This document shows positions 1 to 5,160 of a stretch of DNA of 5,160 nt, piece after piece (position 1 is the first letter of the stretch; the number at the start of each line of letters is the position of its first letter). The notes below the pieces were generated by a model that searched no databases, was not told where the DNA came from, and saw only the letters and a list, made by a program, of their open reading frames with translations. This DNA is from Alphaproteobacteria bacterium (GTDB lineage Bacteria > Pseudomonadota > Alphaproteobacteria > Kiloniellales > JAKSDN01). Made by a program: the position numbers and the translations under genes. The stretch is taken from NCBI GenBank assembly GCA_030598385.1, contig JAUVQB010000138.1:1-5160 (forward strand), in the 5' to 3' direction.

Positions 1-463
1 CCTTCAGGTGCCCATAGGAATCCCGCTCGTCGACGCCGGTGCGCGTCTTGACGGTGACCGGCAGGTCGGTCGACGACATCATCGCCGCGACGCAGGCCGC
101 CACCGTCTTGGGCTCCGCCATGAGGCAGGCGCCGAAGCGGGCGTTTTGCACCCGGTCGCTCGGGCAGCCGACGTTGAGGTTGATCTCGTCGAAACCGCTG
201 TCCTCGGCGATGCGGGCGCAGGCCGCGAGATCGGCGGGCGAGGCCCCTCCCAACTGGAGGGCCAAGGGGTGTTCCGCGGCATCATGGCCCAGCAGGCGGT
301 CGCGGTTGCCGTGGAGGATCGCCGCCGTCGAGATCATTTCGGTATAGAGCAGCGTGCGGCGCGTGATCAGGCGCAGGAAGTAGCGGTCGTGCCGGTCCGT
401 CCAGTCCATCATGGGGGCGACGGACAGGCGGCGGTCGATCACGGGTGCGGCGCCGGGTCCCAT
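1..463 (-). CDS. dusA: tRNA-dihydrouridine synthase A, N-terminal half (cut by window edge)
   Basis: FMN-dependent enzyme that reduces uridine to dihydrouridine in the D-loop of tRNAs, in the cytoplasm. The visible 154 codons cover the first part of the TIM-barrel. Seen in the translation: the family opening SVAPMMDWTDRHDRYF (residues 14-29), LLYTEMIST (38-46), LQLGGASP (69-76), and NLNVGCPSDRVQNARFGA (95-112) with the catalytic cysteine at residue 100. KTRTGVDERDSYGHL (139-153) is typical of the DusA branch rather than DusB or DusC. DusA proteins are usually about 330 residues, so roughly half lies beyond position 1. The ATG at 463-461 was chosen because it sits 13 residues before the conserved opening; a GTG at 442-440 is an alternative, and no strong ribosome binding site decides between them. 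It is transcribed divergently from the HD-domain gene. Confidence 0.95.
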   Translation of the reverse strand, partial: MGPGAAPVIDRRLSVAPMMDWTDRHDRYFLRLITRRTLLYTEMISTAAILHGNRDRLLGHDAAEHPLALQLGGASPADLAACARIAEDSGFDEINLNVGCPSDRVQNARFGACLMAEPKTVAACVAAMMSSTDLPVTVKTRTGVDERDSYGHLK

Positions 464-470
464 GGCGCCA

Positions 471-476
471 CATATA
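471..476 (-). promoter_or_regulatory. Possible -10 element (TATATG) for dusA
   Basis: On the minus strand TATATG lies 7 bases before the chosen dusA ATG and is the only AT-rich spot in the divergent region. No good -35 hexamer stands at the usual 16-18 base spacing; the nearest TTGTCC is about 25 bases upstream. If this is the -10 box, transcription would begin at or next to the start codon, giving a leaderless or nearly leaderless message. This is a weak call from sequence alone. Confidence 0.2.
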
Positions 477-483
477 CCCCGTC

Positions 484-498
484 CGGCAGTGCTTGCCG
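484..498. repeat. Small dyad in the dusA / HD-gene divergent region
   Basis: CGGCA and TGCCG are separated by 5 bases, giving a perfect 5-bp inverted repeat in the gap between the divergent genes. It could be an operator half-site pair or a chance palindrome in GC-rich DNA. No regulator is identifiable from it. Confidence 0.2.
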
Positions 499-527
499 AG
501 GGGACAAGGGCCACCGCCGGCCGACCG

Positions 528-548
528 CATTGACGGAGGCACATTGAC
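528..548 (+). promoter_or_regulatory. Direct repeat CATTGAC x2 upstream of the HD gene
   Basis: CATTGAC occurs at 528-534 and again at 542-548, two 7-base copies 14 bases apart. Each contains a TTGAC resembling a sigma-70 -35 box, but I see no matching -10 hexamer 16-18 bases downstream of either. It may be a protein-binding direct repeat or part of a weak promoter for the HD gene, and it lies 53 bases or more before that gene's start. The rest of the divergent region shows no other clear signal. Confidence 0.2.
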
Positions 549-600
549 TGGGCCCGGCGGCGTGCCTCACCATCCCCGGCAGCTTGGACAAGTGGGATCG

Positions 601-1215
601 GTGAACCCCATGGCGATAAGGCCGCGCAAAGGCACATCGGCCCGGGCCTGGCAGCGCATGCTGTCCGGCCGGCGGCTCGATCTTCTGGATCCCTCGCCCC
701 TCGACGTCGAGATCGAGGATATCGCCCATGGCCTGTCGCGGGTCGCCCGCTGGAACGGTCAGACCAGCGGCGGCTGGGCCTACAGCGTCGCTCAGCATTC
801 CTTGCTGGTGGAAGGCCTGGTCGGGCGGTTCAGGCCCAGGGCGCCCAGGGCCTGGCGCCTCGCGGCCCTGCTCCACGACGCGCCGGAGTATGTGATCGGC
901 GATCTCATTACCCCCTTCAAGGCCGCCGTCGGCCTCGACTACAAGGCGCTGGAGGCCCGCCTGCAGGCGGCCATCCACTTGCGCTTCGGCCTGCCGGCGC
1001 GGCCGCCCAAGTCGGCCGCCGCGCTGATCAAGCGGGCCGACCGAGCCGCCGCCTATCTGGAAGCGACCCAACTCGCCGGATTTTCCTCGGTCGAGGGCCA
1101 TCGCTTTTTCGGGCGCCCGCGGGGGCTCGACGAGCTCCGCCTCGACGCCTGGCCGCCGACCGACGCCAAGAATCGCTTTCTCTCGCGCTTCGCCGAGTTG
1201 ACGACGGGCTTGTGA
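601..1215 (+). CDS. HD-domain phosphohydrolase, YfbR-like (putative 5'-nucleotidase)
   Basis: A 204-residue soluble HD-superfamily protein, close in size to E. coli YfbR (5'-deoxynucleotidase, about 200 aa). Metal-binding signature seen: H66 (in SVAQHSLLVE), H92-D93 (in LLHDAPEYVIGDLITPFK) and D147 (in IKRADRAAAYLEA). By eye this aligns with YfbR throughout: RW at 50-51 precedes H66 by the same distance as the YfbR RW pair precedes its first histidine, HDAPE matches HDASE with its acidic residue, and GDLITPFK matches GDLPTPVK. The likely role is metal-dependent removal of phosphate from nucleoside 5'-monophosphates; the exact substrate is inferred. Start: GTG 601 has a purine-rich GTGGGA just upstream, but ATG 610 is nearly as good. 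An open frame reaching back to 445 was not used because it overlaps dusA and adds unconserved residues. The next gene in the same direction is hpnB, 62 bases on. Confidence 0.85.
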   Translation: MNPMAIRPRKGTSARAWQRMLSGRRLDLLDPSPLDVEIEDIAHGLSRVARWNGQTSGGWAYSVAQHSLLVEGLVGRFRPRAPRAWRLAALLHDAPEYVIGDLITPFKAAVGLDYKALEARLQAAIHLRFGLPARPPKSAAALIKRADRAAAYLEATQLAGFSSVEGHRFFGRPRGLDELRLDAWPPTDAKNRFLSRFAELTTGL

Positions 1216-1229
1216 TCGGTTGTGATCGC
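1210..1229 (+). repeat. Tandem 10-bp repeat across the HD-gene stop codon
   Basis: TTGTGATCGG at 1210-1219 is followed directly by TTGTGATCGC at 1220-1229, nine of ten bases identical. The first copy supplies the TGA stop (1213-1215) of the HD gene; the second is in another frame. If the stop were read through, the next in-frame stop is TAG at 1240-1242. It looks like a small slippage duplication, with no evident function. Confidence 0.5.
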
Positions 1230-1248
1230 GCGGTTGGTGTAGGCAGTT

Positions 1249-1263
1249 CCTCAGAGCTTGAGG
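1249..1263 (+). repeat. Small hairpin-forming dyad upstream of hpnB
   Basis: CCTCA and TGAGG flank a 5-base GAGCT centre in the 62-base gap before hpnB. The stem is only 5 bp and no T-run follows, so it is not a convincing rho-independent terminator. It sits 14 bases before the hpnB start, where it could act as an operator or a weak leader hairpin. I find no clear -35/-10 pair or EcfG-type GGAAC...CGTT promoter in this gap, so whether hpnB has its own promoter is open. Confidence 0.2.
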
Positions 1264-1277
1264 CCCGTTGATCGGCG

Positions 1278-2504
1278 ATGGCTGAATCCGCAATCACGAT
1301 AGATCTGCTCATCGCCGGACCGGCCGTCTCGTCATTAGCCGTTTGGCTTTACCTCGTCGTGCTGCGCGGCGGGTTTTGGCGCGCCGACCGGCGGCTGGAC
1401 GAGCCGGAGGGAGCGCTCGGCGAATGGCCGGCCGTGGTCGCCCTGGTTCCCGCCCGCGACGAAGAAGATGTCATCGCCACCGCGCTGGGCTCGCTGCTCT
1501 CGCAAGACTATCCGGGGCCGTTCACGATCGTCGTCATCGACGACAGCAGCCGGGATGGCACGGCTGCGTCGGCCCTCGGCGCCGCGACCCGGTTAGGCGC
1601 GGAGGATCGGCTGATCTTGGTGACCGCCCGGCCGCCTTCGGCGGGCTGGACCGGCAAGACCTGGGCCCTGAGCGAGGGCTTGAACGAAGTGCGCCGACGC
1701 TCGCTGGACGCCAGCTATGTTTGGCTCTCCGATGCCGATATCGCGCATGGGCCCTCGACCTTGCGGCGTCTGGTCGCCAAGGCCGAGCGGGAGCGGCTCG
1801 ATCTGGTCTCCTTGATGGCCGAGCTTTTCTGCCGCGGGGTTTGGGCGCGCCTGCTGATCCCACCCTTCGTGTTCTTCTTCCAGAAACTCTACCCTTTTTC
1901 CTGGGTTGCAGATCCGAACCGGGACACCGCGGCGGCGGCCGGCGGTTGCGTCCTGCTGCGGGCCGACGCCCTCGCCGCAGCCGGGGGCTTGGCCGCGATC
2001 CAGGACGCGCTGATCGACGACTGCGCCTTGGCGGCCTGCATCAAGCCCGTCGCGCGGGCCCGCGACCGCGGGATCTGGCTTGGCCTCGCCGACGACAGCC
2101 GCTCCCTGCGTCCCTATCGCGAGCTCAAGAGCATCTGGGACATGGTGGCCCGCAGCGCCTATACCCAGTTGCGCACCTCGCCCCTGCTCCTCGCCGGTAC
2201 CCTGCTCGCCATGACCCTCACCTATCTGGTCCCGCCCTTGGCCTTCATCGCCTGGCCTTGGCACGGCGCGACCCTGGCGGCCGTCGCCGGAGGCGCGGCC
2301 TGGGCCTTGATGGCGGCGGCTTTCCTGCCGACCCTGCGGCTCTACCGCCAACCGCCCTGGCTGGCGGCCCTTCTTCCCGTCAGCGCCCTCCTCTATTCCC
2401 TGATGACCCTCGACTCCGCCCGGCGCCATTGGCTCGGCCGAGGCGGGACCTGGAAGGGGCGGATCGCCGCCCAAGCCCTGGAAGACACCGGCCTCGGCCG
2501 CTAG
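1278..2504 (+). CDS. hpnB: Hopanoid-associated membrane glycosyltransferase HpnB
   Basis: A 408-residue family 2 (GT-A fold) glycosyltransferase-like protein matching the hopene-associated HpnB group. An N-terminal hydrophobic helix (about 9-30) is followed by the catalytic domain: VVALVPARDEEDVI (53-66), IDDSSRDGTA (87-96), GWTGKTWALSEG (123-134), the DxD-type SDADIAHGPSTL (151-162) and the acidic DALIDDCALA (243-252). RSAYTQLRTSP (292-302) stands where processive enzymes carry QxxRW. Hydrophobic segments at about 303-328, 331-352 and 361-378 predict further membrane helices, and the end carries TWKGR (391-395). The sugar donor and acceptor are not established for this family, so a role in hopanoid decoration is inferred from gene association. 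The start is firm: an in-frame TGA at 1269-1271 excludes upstream starts, although no strong ribosome binding site is visible. It heads the hopanoid block; no hpnA is seen upstream. Confidence 0.9.
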   Translation: MAESAITIDLLIAGPAVSSLAVWLYLVVLRGGFWRADRRLDEPEGALGEWPAVVALVPARDEEDVIATALGSLLSQDYPGPFTIVVIDDSSRDGTAASALGAATRLGAEDRLILVTARPPSAGWTGKTWALSEGLNEVRRRSLDASYVWLSDADIAHGPSTLRRLVAKAERERLDLVSLMAELFCRGVWARLLIPPFVFFFQKLYPFSWVADPNRDTAAAAGGCVLLRADALAAAGGLAAIQDALIDDCALAACIKPVARARDRGIWLGLADDSRSLRPYRELKSIWDMVARSAYTQLRTSPLLLAGTLLAMTLTYLVPPLAFIAWPWHGATLAAVAGGAAWALMAAAFLPTLRLYRQPPWLAALLPVSALLYSLMTLDSARRHWLGRGGTWKGRIAAQALEDTGLGR

Positions 2505-2515
2505 ACTCCCGGTCT

Positions 2516-2544
2516 ATCCACTTCGGGGCGATCCACTCGGGACG
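2516..2544 (+). repeat. Near-duplicate 14-base repeat in the hpnB-hpnC gap
   Basis: ATCCACTTCGGGGCG (starting at 2516) is followed by ATCCACTCGGGACG (starting at 2531), two adjacent copies differing by a one-base indel and a substitution. The second copy provides the GGGACGA that could serve as the hpnC ribosome binding site. It looks like a short tandem duplication that built part of the 46-base spacer. Confidence 0.4.
2538..2544 (+). promoter_or_regulatory. Likely ribosome binding site of hpnC
   Basis: The purine-rich CGGGACG ends 6 bases before the ATG at 2551. This favours that start over the in-frame ATG at 2587, which has its own purine run (GAAGAGA, 2572-2578) 8 bases upstream. Confidence 0.35.
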
Positions 2545-2550
2545 AAACGC

Positions 2551-3504
2551 ATGACGGGCACCGCATCGGGCGAAGAGACCGCGGCCATGACGCCGGCGCT
2601 CCAAGAGGGCGACTTCGGCCGGGCGGCCGAGACGCCGTCGGGCAAGGGCGCGGGCGACGAGAACTTTCCCGTCGGCTCCTGGCTCCTGCCGGCGCGCCTC
2701 AGGCCCCACGTGGCCAAGTTCTACGCTTTTGCTAGGGCGATCGACGATGTCGCCGACAACCCGGCGCTGACGCCCGAGGACAAGATCCGCCGCCTCGACC
2801 GCTTCGAGGACGCCATCACCGGCAAAGAGACCAAGGATCCCGCGCTCATGACCGCACACCGCCTGCGCGCCAGTCTGGCGGAGACCGGCGTGACGGCGCG
2901 GCATTGTGTCGACCTCGTCGCCGCCTTCAAGCAGGACGCGGTCAAGCTGCGCTACGACGACTGGGACGACCTTCTCGGCTATTGCGAGCTCTCGGCCAAT
3001 CCCGTTGGGCGCTATTTGCTCGATCTGCACGGCGAAGATCCGGCCGGCTATCCGGCGAGCGATGCCCTCTGTAGCGCGCTCCAGGTGATCAACCATCTGC
3101 AGGATTGCGGCGACGACTACCGCGATCTCGACCGCGTCTATCTGCCCCAGGATTGGATGGCCGCCTCCGGGCTTACCGTAGAAGCCTTGGCAGATTCAGA
3201 GTCCCCTGACGGCCTGCGGCGGGTCCTCGACCTCTGCCTCGACGCGACGGCGGCCCTGCTGGAACAGGCCGACCGGCTGCCGGGCCAACTGCGGTCGCAC
3301 CATCTGGCCTTGGAATCGGCCGTCATCGCCGCACTGGCGCACCGGCTGGTGGGCGAGCTTGGCGCCCGCGATCCCCTGGCGGAACGGGTAGTCCTCAACA
3401 AGGCGCAGAGCCTCCGTGTTGCCGCACCCTCCGCGCTCGGCGAGCTCGCCCGCAGGATCTTCCGGCGGCCGGCGCCTCGGGCGGGCTCCGCGAGCCGGCA
3501 ATGA
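2551..3504 (+). CDS. hpnC: Hydroxysqualene synthase HpnC
   Basis: A 317-residue all-alpha prenyl-transferring enzyme of the squalene/phytoene synthase family. In the three-enzyme bacterial route HpnC converts presqualene diphosphate and water to hydroxysqualene. Seen: the HpnC opening ENFPVGSWLLPARLRPHV (37-54), the first aspartate-rich motif AIDDVADN (63-70, D65 and D69), FKQDAVKLRYDDWDDL (126-141), and the second motif NHLQDCGDDYRDLDRVYLPQ (181-200, D185 and D189). YCELSANPVGRYLL (144-157) replaces the YxxRVAGxVG of the HpnD branch and is the clearest marker for HpnC. There is no C-terminal membrane anchor, unlike eukaryotic squalene synthase. The first 36 residues are variable and polar; a start at 2587 would shorten them by 12. 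The stop overlaps the hpnD start (ATGA), suggesting coupled translation. Confidence 0.93.
   Translation: MTGTASGEETAAMTPALQEGDFGRAAETPSGKGAGDENFPVGSWLLPARLRPHVAKFYAFARAIDDVADNPALTPEDKIRRLDRFEDAITGKETKDPALMTAHRLRASLAETGVTARHCVDLVAAFKQDAVKLRYDDWDDLLGYCELSANPVGRYLLDLHGEDPAGYPASDALCSALQVINHLQDCGDDYRDLDRVYLPQDWMAASGLTVEALADSESPDGLRRVLDLCLDATAALLEQADRLPGQLRSHHLALESAVIAALAHRLVGELGARDPLAERVVLNKAQSLRVAAPSALGELARRIFRRPAPRAGSASRQ
3501..3504 (+). other. ATGA stop-start overlap, hpnC/hpnD
   Basis: The hpnD ATG (3501-3503) shares bases with the hpnC TGA (3502-3504). With no obvious ribosome binding site ahead of it, this is a typical arrangement for translational coupling, which would keep the two consecutive enzymes in proportion. 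Confidence 0.8.
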
Positions 3505-4370
3505 CCGTGGCCGAACCTCTCACCGCGAGGGACGCGGAGACCGCTCGCGAGCACGCCCGCGCGGTGGCTTTCCGCTCGGGCTCGTCGTTCCTGCTCGGCA
3601 TGCGCATCCTGCCGCCGCAGCGGCGCGACGCCATGTACGCCATCTACGCTTTCTGCCGCGAAGTCGACGACATCGCCGACGAGGCCGGCGCGGTCGAGCA
3701 GAAACTGGCCGCGCTCGACGCCTGGCGCGAGGAGATCGAACAACTTTACCGAGGCCGCCCGACACGGCCGACAACGCGCGCTTTGCTCGATGCCGTCGGC
3801 GCCTTCGACCTGCCCAAGGATGAGTTCCTGGCCGTGATCGACGGCATGGAAATGGACGCGCGCGAGTCCATGGTCGCGCCCGATAGGGAGGCCTTCGGGC
3901 TTTATTGCCGCCGGGTGGCGGGGGCCGTCGGCGGCCTGTCGATTCGCGCCTTCGGCGCCACCGGGCCGGCAGCCGAAGAACTCGCCGTGGTCCTGGGCGA
4001 CGCCCTGCAGATCACCAACGTGCTGCGCGACCTGGACGAAGACGCCGCCCGAGGCCGGCTCTACTTGCCGGCCGAGCTGCTCGGCGACGCCGGGATCCCA
4101 CTCGGTTCGTCGGAATCCGTGCTCAGCCATCCCGCTCTGGGCGCGGTCTGCACGGCGCTGGCCCAGGAGGCGCACCAACGGTTCGCGCGCAGCGCACAGT
4201 TGATCGCAGCCTGCGACCGCGGCGCGGTGCGCCCGGCCATCGTGATGATGCAGGTCTACCGGCTGATCCTTGATCGGCTCGAGCGCCGCGGCTGGGCCGC
4301 GCCGCGCCGGCCGGTCCGGGTCTCGCGGATCGAAAAGGCCTGGATCGCCGTGCGTCACGGCCTGTTCTGA
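3501..4370 (+). CDS. hpnD: Presqualene diphosphate synthase HpnD
   Basis: A 289-residue member of the squalene/phytoene synthase family, of usual length. HpnD joins two farnesyl diphosphate molecules to make presqualene diphosphate, the substrate of HpnC encoded just upstream. Seen: SGSSFLLGMRILPPQRRDAMYAIYAF in the range 26-51, the first aspartate-rich motif CREVDDIADE (52-61, D56 and D60), MEMDAR (116-121), YCRRVAGAVGGLSIRAFG (135-152), and the second motif NVLRDLDEDAARGRLYLP (173-190, D177 and D181). The intact RVAG-VG segment and NVLRDLDEDA separate it from HpnC and match the HpnD/phytoene synthase type; the HpnC-HpnE neighbours favour HpnD over a carotenoid CrtB. The ATG is fused to the hpnC stop in an ATGA overlap and lacks a clear ribosome binding site, so reinitiation by ribosomes finishing hpnC is likely. 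Confidence 0.94.
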   Translation: MTVAEPLTARDAETAREHARAVAFRSGSSFLLGMRILPPQRRDAMYAIYAFCREVDDIADEAGAVEQKLAALDAWREEIEQLYRGRPTRPTTRALLDAVGAFDLPKDEFLAVIDGMEMDARESMVAPDREAFGLYCRRVAGAVGGLSIRAFGATGPAAEELAVVLGDALQITNVLRDLDEDAARGRLYLPAELLGDAGIPLGSSESVLSHPALGAVCTALAQEAHQRFARSAQLIAACDRGAVRPAIVMMQVYRLILDRLERRGWAAPRRPVRVSRIEKAWIAVRHGLF

Positions 4371-4373
4371 GAG

Positions 4374-5160
4374 ATGGCCGAAGCCCCAGCGCTTGGGACC
4401 GTCCCCGGGACCGTCCCCGGGACCGTCCATGTGGTCGGGGCCGGCATCGCCGGCTTGGCTTGCGCCGTGCGGCTGGCCCGGCAAGGCCGGCGCGTGCGGC
4501 TCTACGAGGCCGCCGGACAAGCCGGCGGAAGATGTCGCTCCTATTACGACAGCCGTCTTGAGCGCATGATCGACAACGGCAACCACATCCTGCTGACGGC
4601 CAACCAGGAAGCGCTCTCTTACGTGGAAGAAATCGGCGCCGGGGAGAGCCTGGTCGGGCCCGCGCGTGCGGCCTTTCCCTTCGTCGACCTCGGGACCGGC
4701 GAGCGCTGGACTCTCCGGCCCGGCCGCGGGTCGATCCCCTGGTGGCTGCTGGACCCCAGCCGCCGCGTGCCCGGGACCGGCCTGGCGGCCTACCTCGCGG
4801 GCCTTCGCCTCGCCCGCGCGGGGCCCTCGGACACCGTCGCGGACTGCCTCGATTCCAAAGATCTGCTGTGGTCGCGGTTCTGGGAGCCGCTCACCGTCGC
4901 TGCCTTGAACACGGTGCCGGCGGAGGCGTCGGGCCGCCTCCTCTGGCTGGTCGTGCGTGAAAGTTTCCTGCGCGGCGAAGCCGCCTGTCGGCCGTTGATC
5001 GCCCGCGAGGGCCTGGCCGCCAGCTTCGTCGACCCGGCGTGCGCCATCCTGCGCCAGGCCGGGACGGAGATCTCCTTCAGTACCCGCCTGCGGGCCCTTG
5101 AGATGGAGGCGGACCGGGTGCGGGCCATGGATTTCGGCGGTGCGCCCATCACGCTCGCGC
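4374..5160 (+). CDS. hpnE: Hydroxysqualene dehydroxylase HpnE, N-terminal part (cut by window edge)
   Basis: FAD-dependent amine-oxidase/phytoene-desaturase-like protein that reduces hydroxysqualene to squalene, the last step before squalene-hopene cyclase. 262 codons are visible; the family is usually a little over 400 residues, so the C-terminal part lies beyond the window. Seen: a Rossmann dinucleotide-binding segment HVVGAGIAGLACAVRLA (19-35, G22/G24/G27) with an acidic E45 ending the second strand, GGRCRSYYD (51-59), DNGNHILL (67-74) and FWEPLTVAALNTVPAEASG (around 170-188), all typical of HpnE. ACRPLIAREGLAASFVDP follows near residues 206-223. The ATG is 3 bases after the hpnD stop (TGAGAGATG), again suggesting coupling. 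Oddity: residues 8-18 are a GTVP repeat from a 12-bp DNA repeat, placed just before the FAD-binding strand. Confidence 0.93.
   Translation, partial: MAEAPALGTVPGTVPGTVHVVGAGIAGLACAVRLARQGRRVRLYEAAGQAGGRCRSYYDSRLERMIDNGNHILLTANQEALSYVEEIGAGESLVGPARAAFPFVDLGTGERWTLRPGRGSIPWWLLDPSRRVPGTGLAAYLAGLRLARAGPSDTVADCLDSKDLLWSRFWEPLTVAALNTVPAEASGRLLWLVVRESFLRGEAACRPLIAREGLAASFVDPACAILRQAGTEISFSTRLRALEMEADRVRAMDFGGAPITLA
4395..4428 (+). repeat. 12-bp tandem repeat inside the 5' end of hpnE
   Basis: GGGACCGTCCCC occurs at 4395-4406 and 4407-4418 without any mismatch, and the first ten bases recur at 4419-4428, about 2.8 copies. The period is a multiple of three, so it encodes the in-frame repeat GTVPGTVPGTV (residues 8-18) and copy-number change would not break the frame. 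Each unit is itself nearly palindromic (GGGAC-C-GTCCC), so the region can fold into GC-rich hairpins in DNA or mRNA close to the hpnE start. Confidence 0.9.

Noticed and set aside
8..547. A 179-codon plus-strand frame over dusA
   Set aside because: It is antisense to the clear DusA translation on the minus strand, which carries the catalytic-cysteine motif; the plus-strand product has no recognisable features.
445..600. N-terminal extension of the HD gene to an ATG at 445
   Set aside because: It would overlap the dusA start on the other strand and adds about 50 residues without family resemblance; the conserved part begins after 610.
1249..1263. A rho-independent terminator after the HD gene
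   Set aside because: The stem is only 5 bp and no T-run follows, so it was listed only as a small dyad.
439..1293. A 284-codon minus-strand frame across the HD gene
   Set aside because: It is antisense to the HD gene, has no recognisable domain, and overlaps the start of dusA; it is explained by codon composition.
1343..2554. A 403-codon plus-strand frame overlapping hpnB
   Set aside because: The translation is arginine- and proline-rich low complexity with no motif, whereas the other frame gives a clear HpnB protein.
3501..4370. Phytoene synthase (CrtB) as the identity of the hpnD gene
   Set aside because: The family motifs alone would allow it, but the immediate HpnC and HpnE neighbours and upstream HpnB make the squalene/hopanoid assignment much more likely.
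3138..4586. A 482-codon open frame on the minus strand across hpnC, hpnD and hpnE
   Set aside because: It is antisense to three well-recognised genes, its translation is rich in Gly/Arg/Ala/His with no domain I recognise, and long antisense frames are common in GC-rich DNA.

Overview
The window is GC-rich, gene-dense bacterial DNA. The gene content and protein style (hopanoid-type hpnB-hpnC-hpnD-hpnE, a DusA-type tRNA-dihydrouridine synthase, an HD-domain nucleotidase-like protein) suggest a hopanoid-producing alphaproteobacterium, possibly Rhodospirillales-like. That placement is inferred from recognisable protein motifs; no rRNA or other marker is present.

Layout. Positions 1-463 (minus strand) hold the N-terminal half of dusA, which runs off the left edge. 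A divergent intergenic region (464-600) separates it from a plus-strand YfbR-like HD phosphohydrolase (601-1215). After a 62-base gap the hopanoid block begins: hpnB (1278-2504, membrane glycosyltransferase-like protein), a 46-base gap, hpnC (2551-3504), hpnD (3501-4370, ATGA overlap with hpnC) and hpnE (4374 to the right edge, 3 bases after the hpnD stop, cut at 262 codons). No RNA gene, mobile element, CRISPR array or convincing terminator is visible, and no gene-free stretch exceeds about 140 bases.

How the genes work together. HpnD condenses two farnesyl diphosphates to presqualene diphosphate, HpnC converts that to hydroxysqualene, and HpnE, an FAD-dependent enzyme, reduces it to squalene, the substrate of squalene-hopene cyclase. 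The cyclase gene is expected nearby but is not in the window. hpnC-hpnD-hpnE are packed tightly enough to suggest translational coupling. HpnB is a hopanoid-associated glycosyltransferase of unsettled role. DusA and the HD protein look like housekeeping neighbours with no demonstrated link to hopanoids.

Novelty. I see no undescribed system; this is a known pathway in a fairly ordinary arrangement. The points worth a second look are small: a 12-bp in-frame tandem repeat near the 5' end of hpnE, short repeats and dyads in the three intergenic gaps, and the divergent motifs of the paralogous HpnC/HpnD pair.
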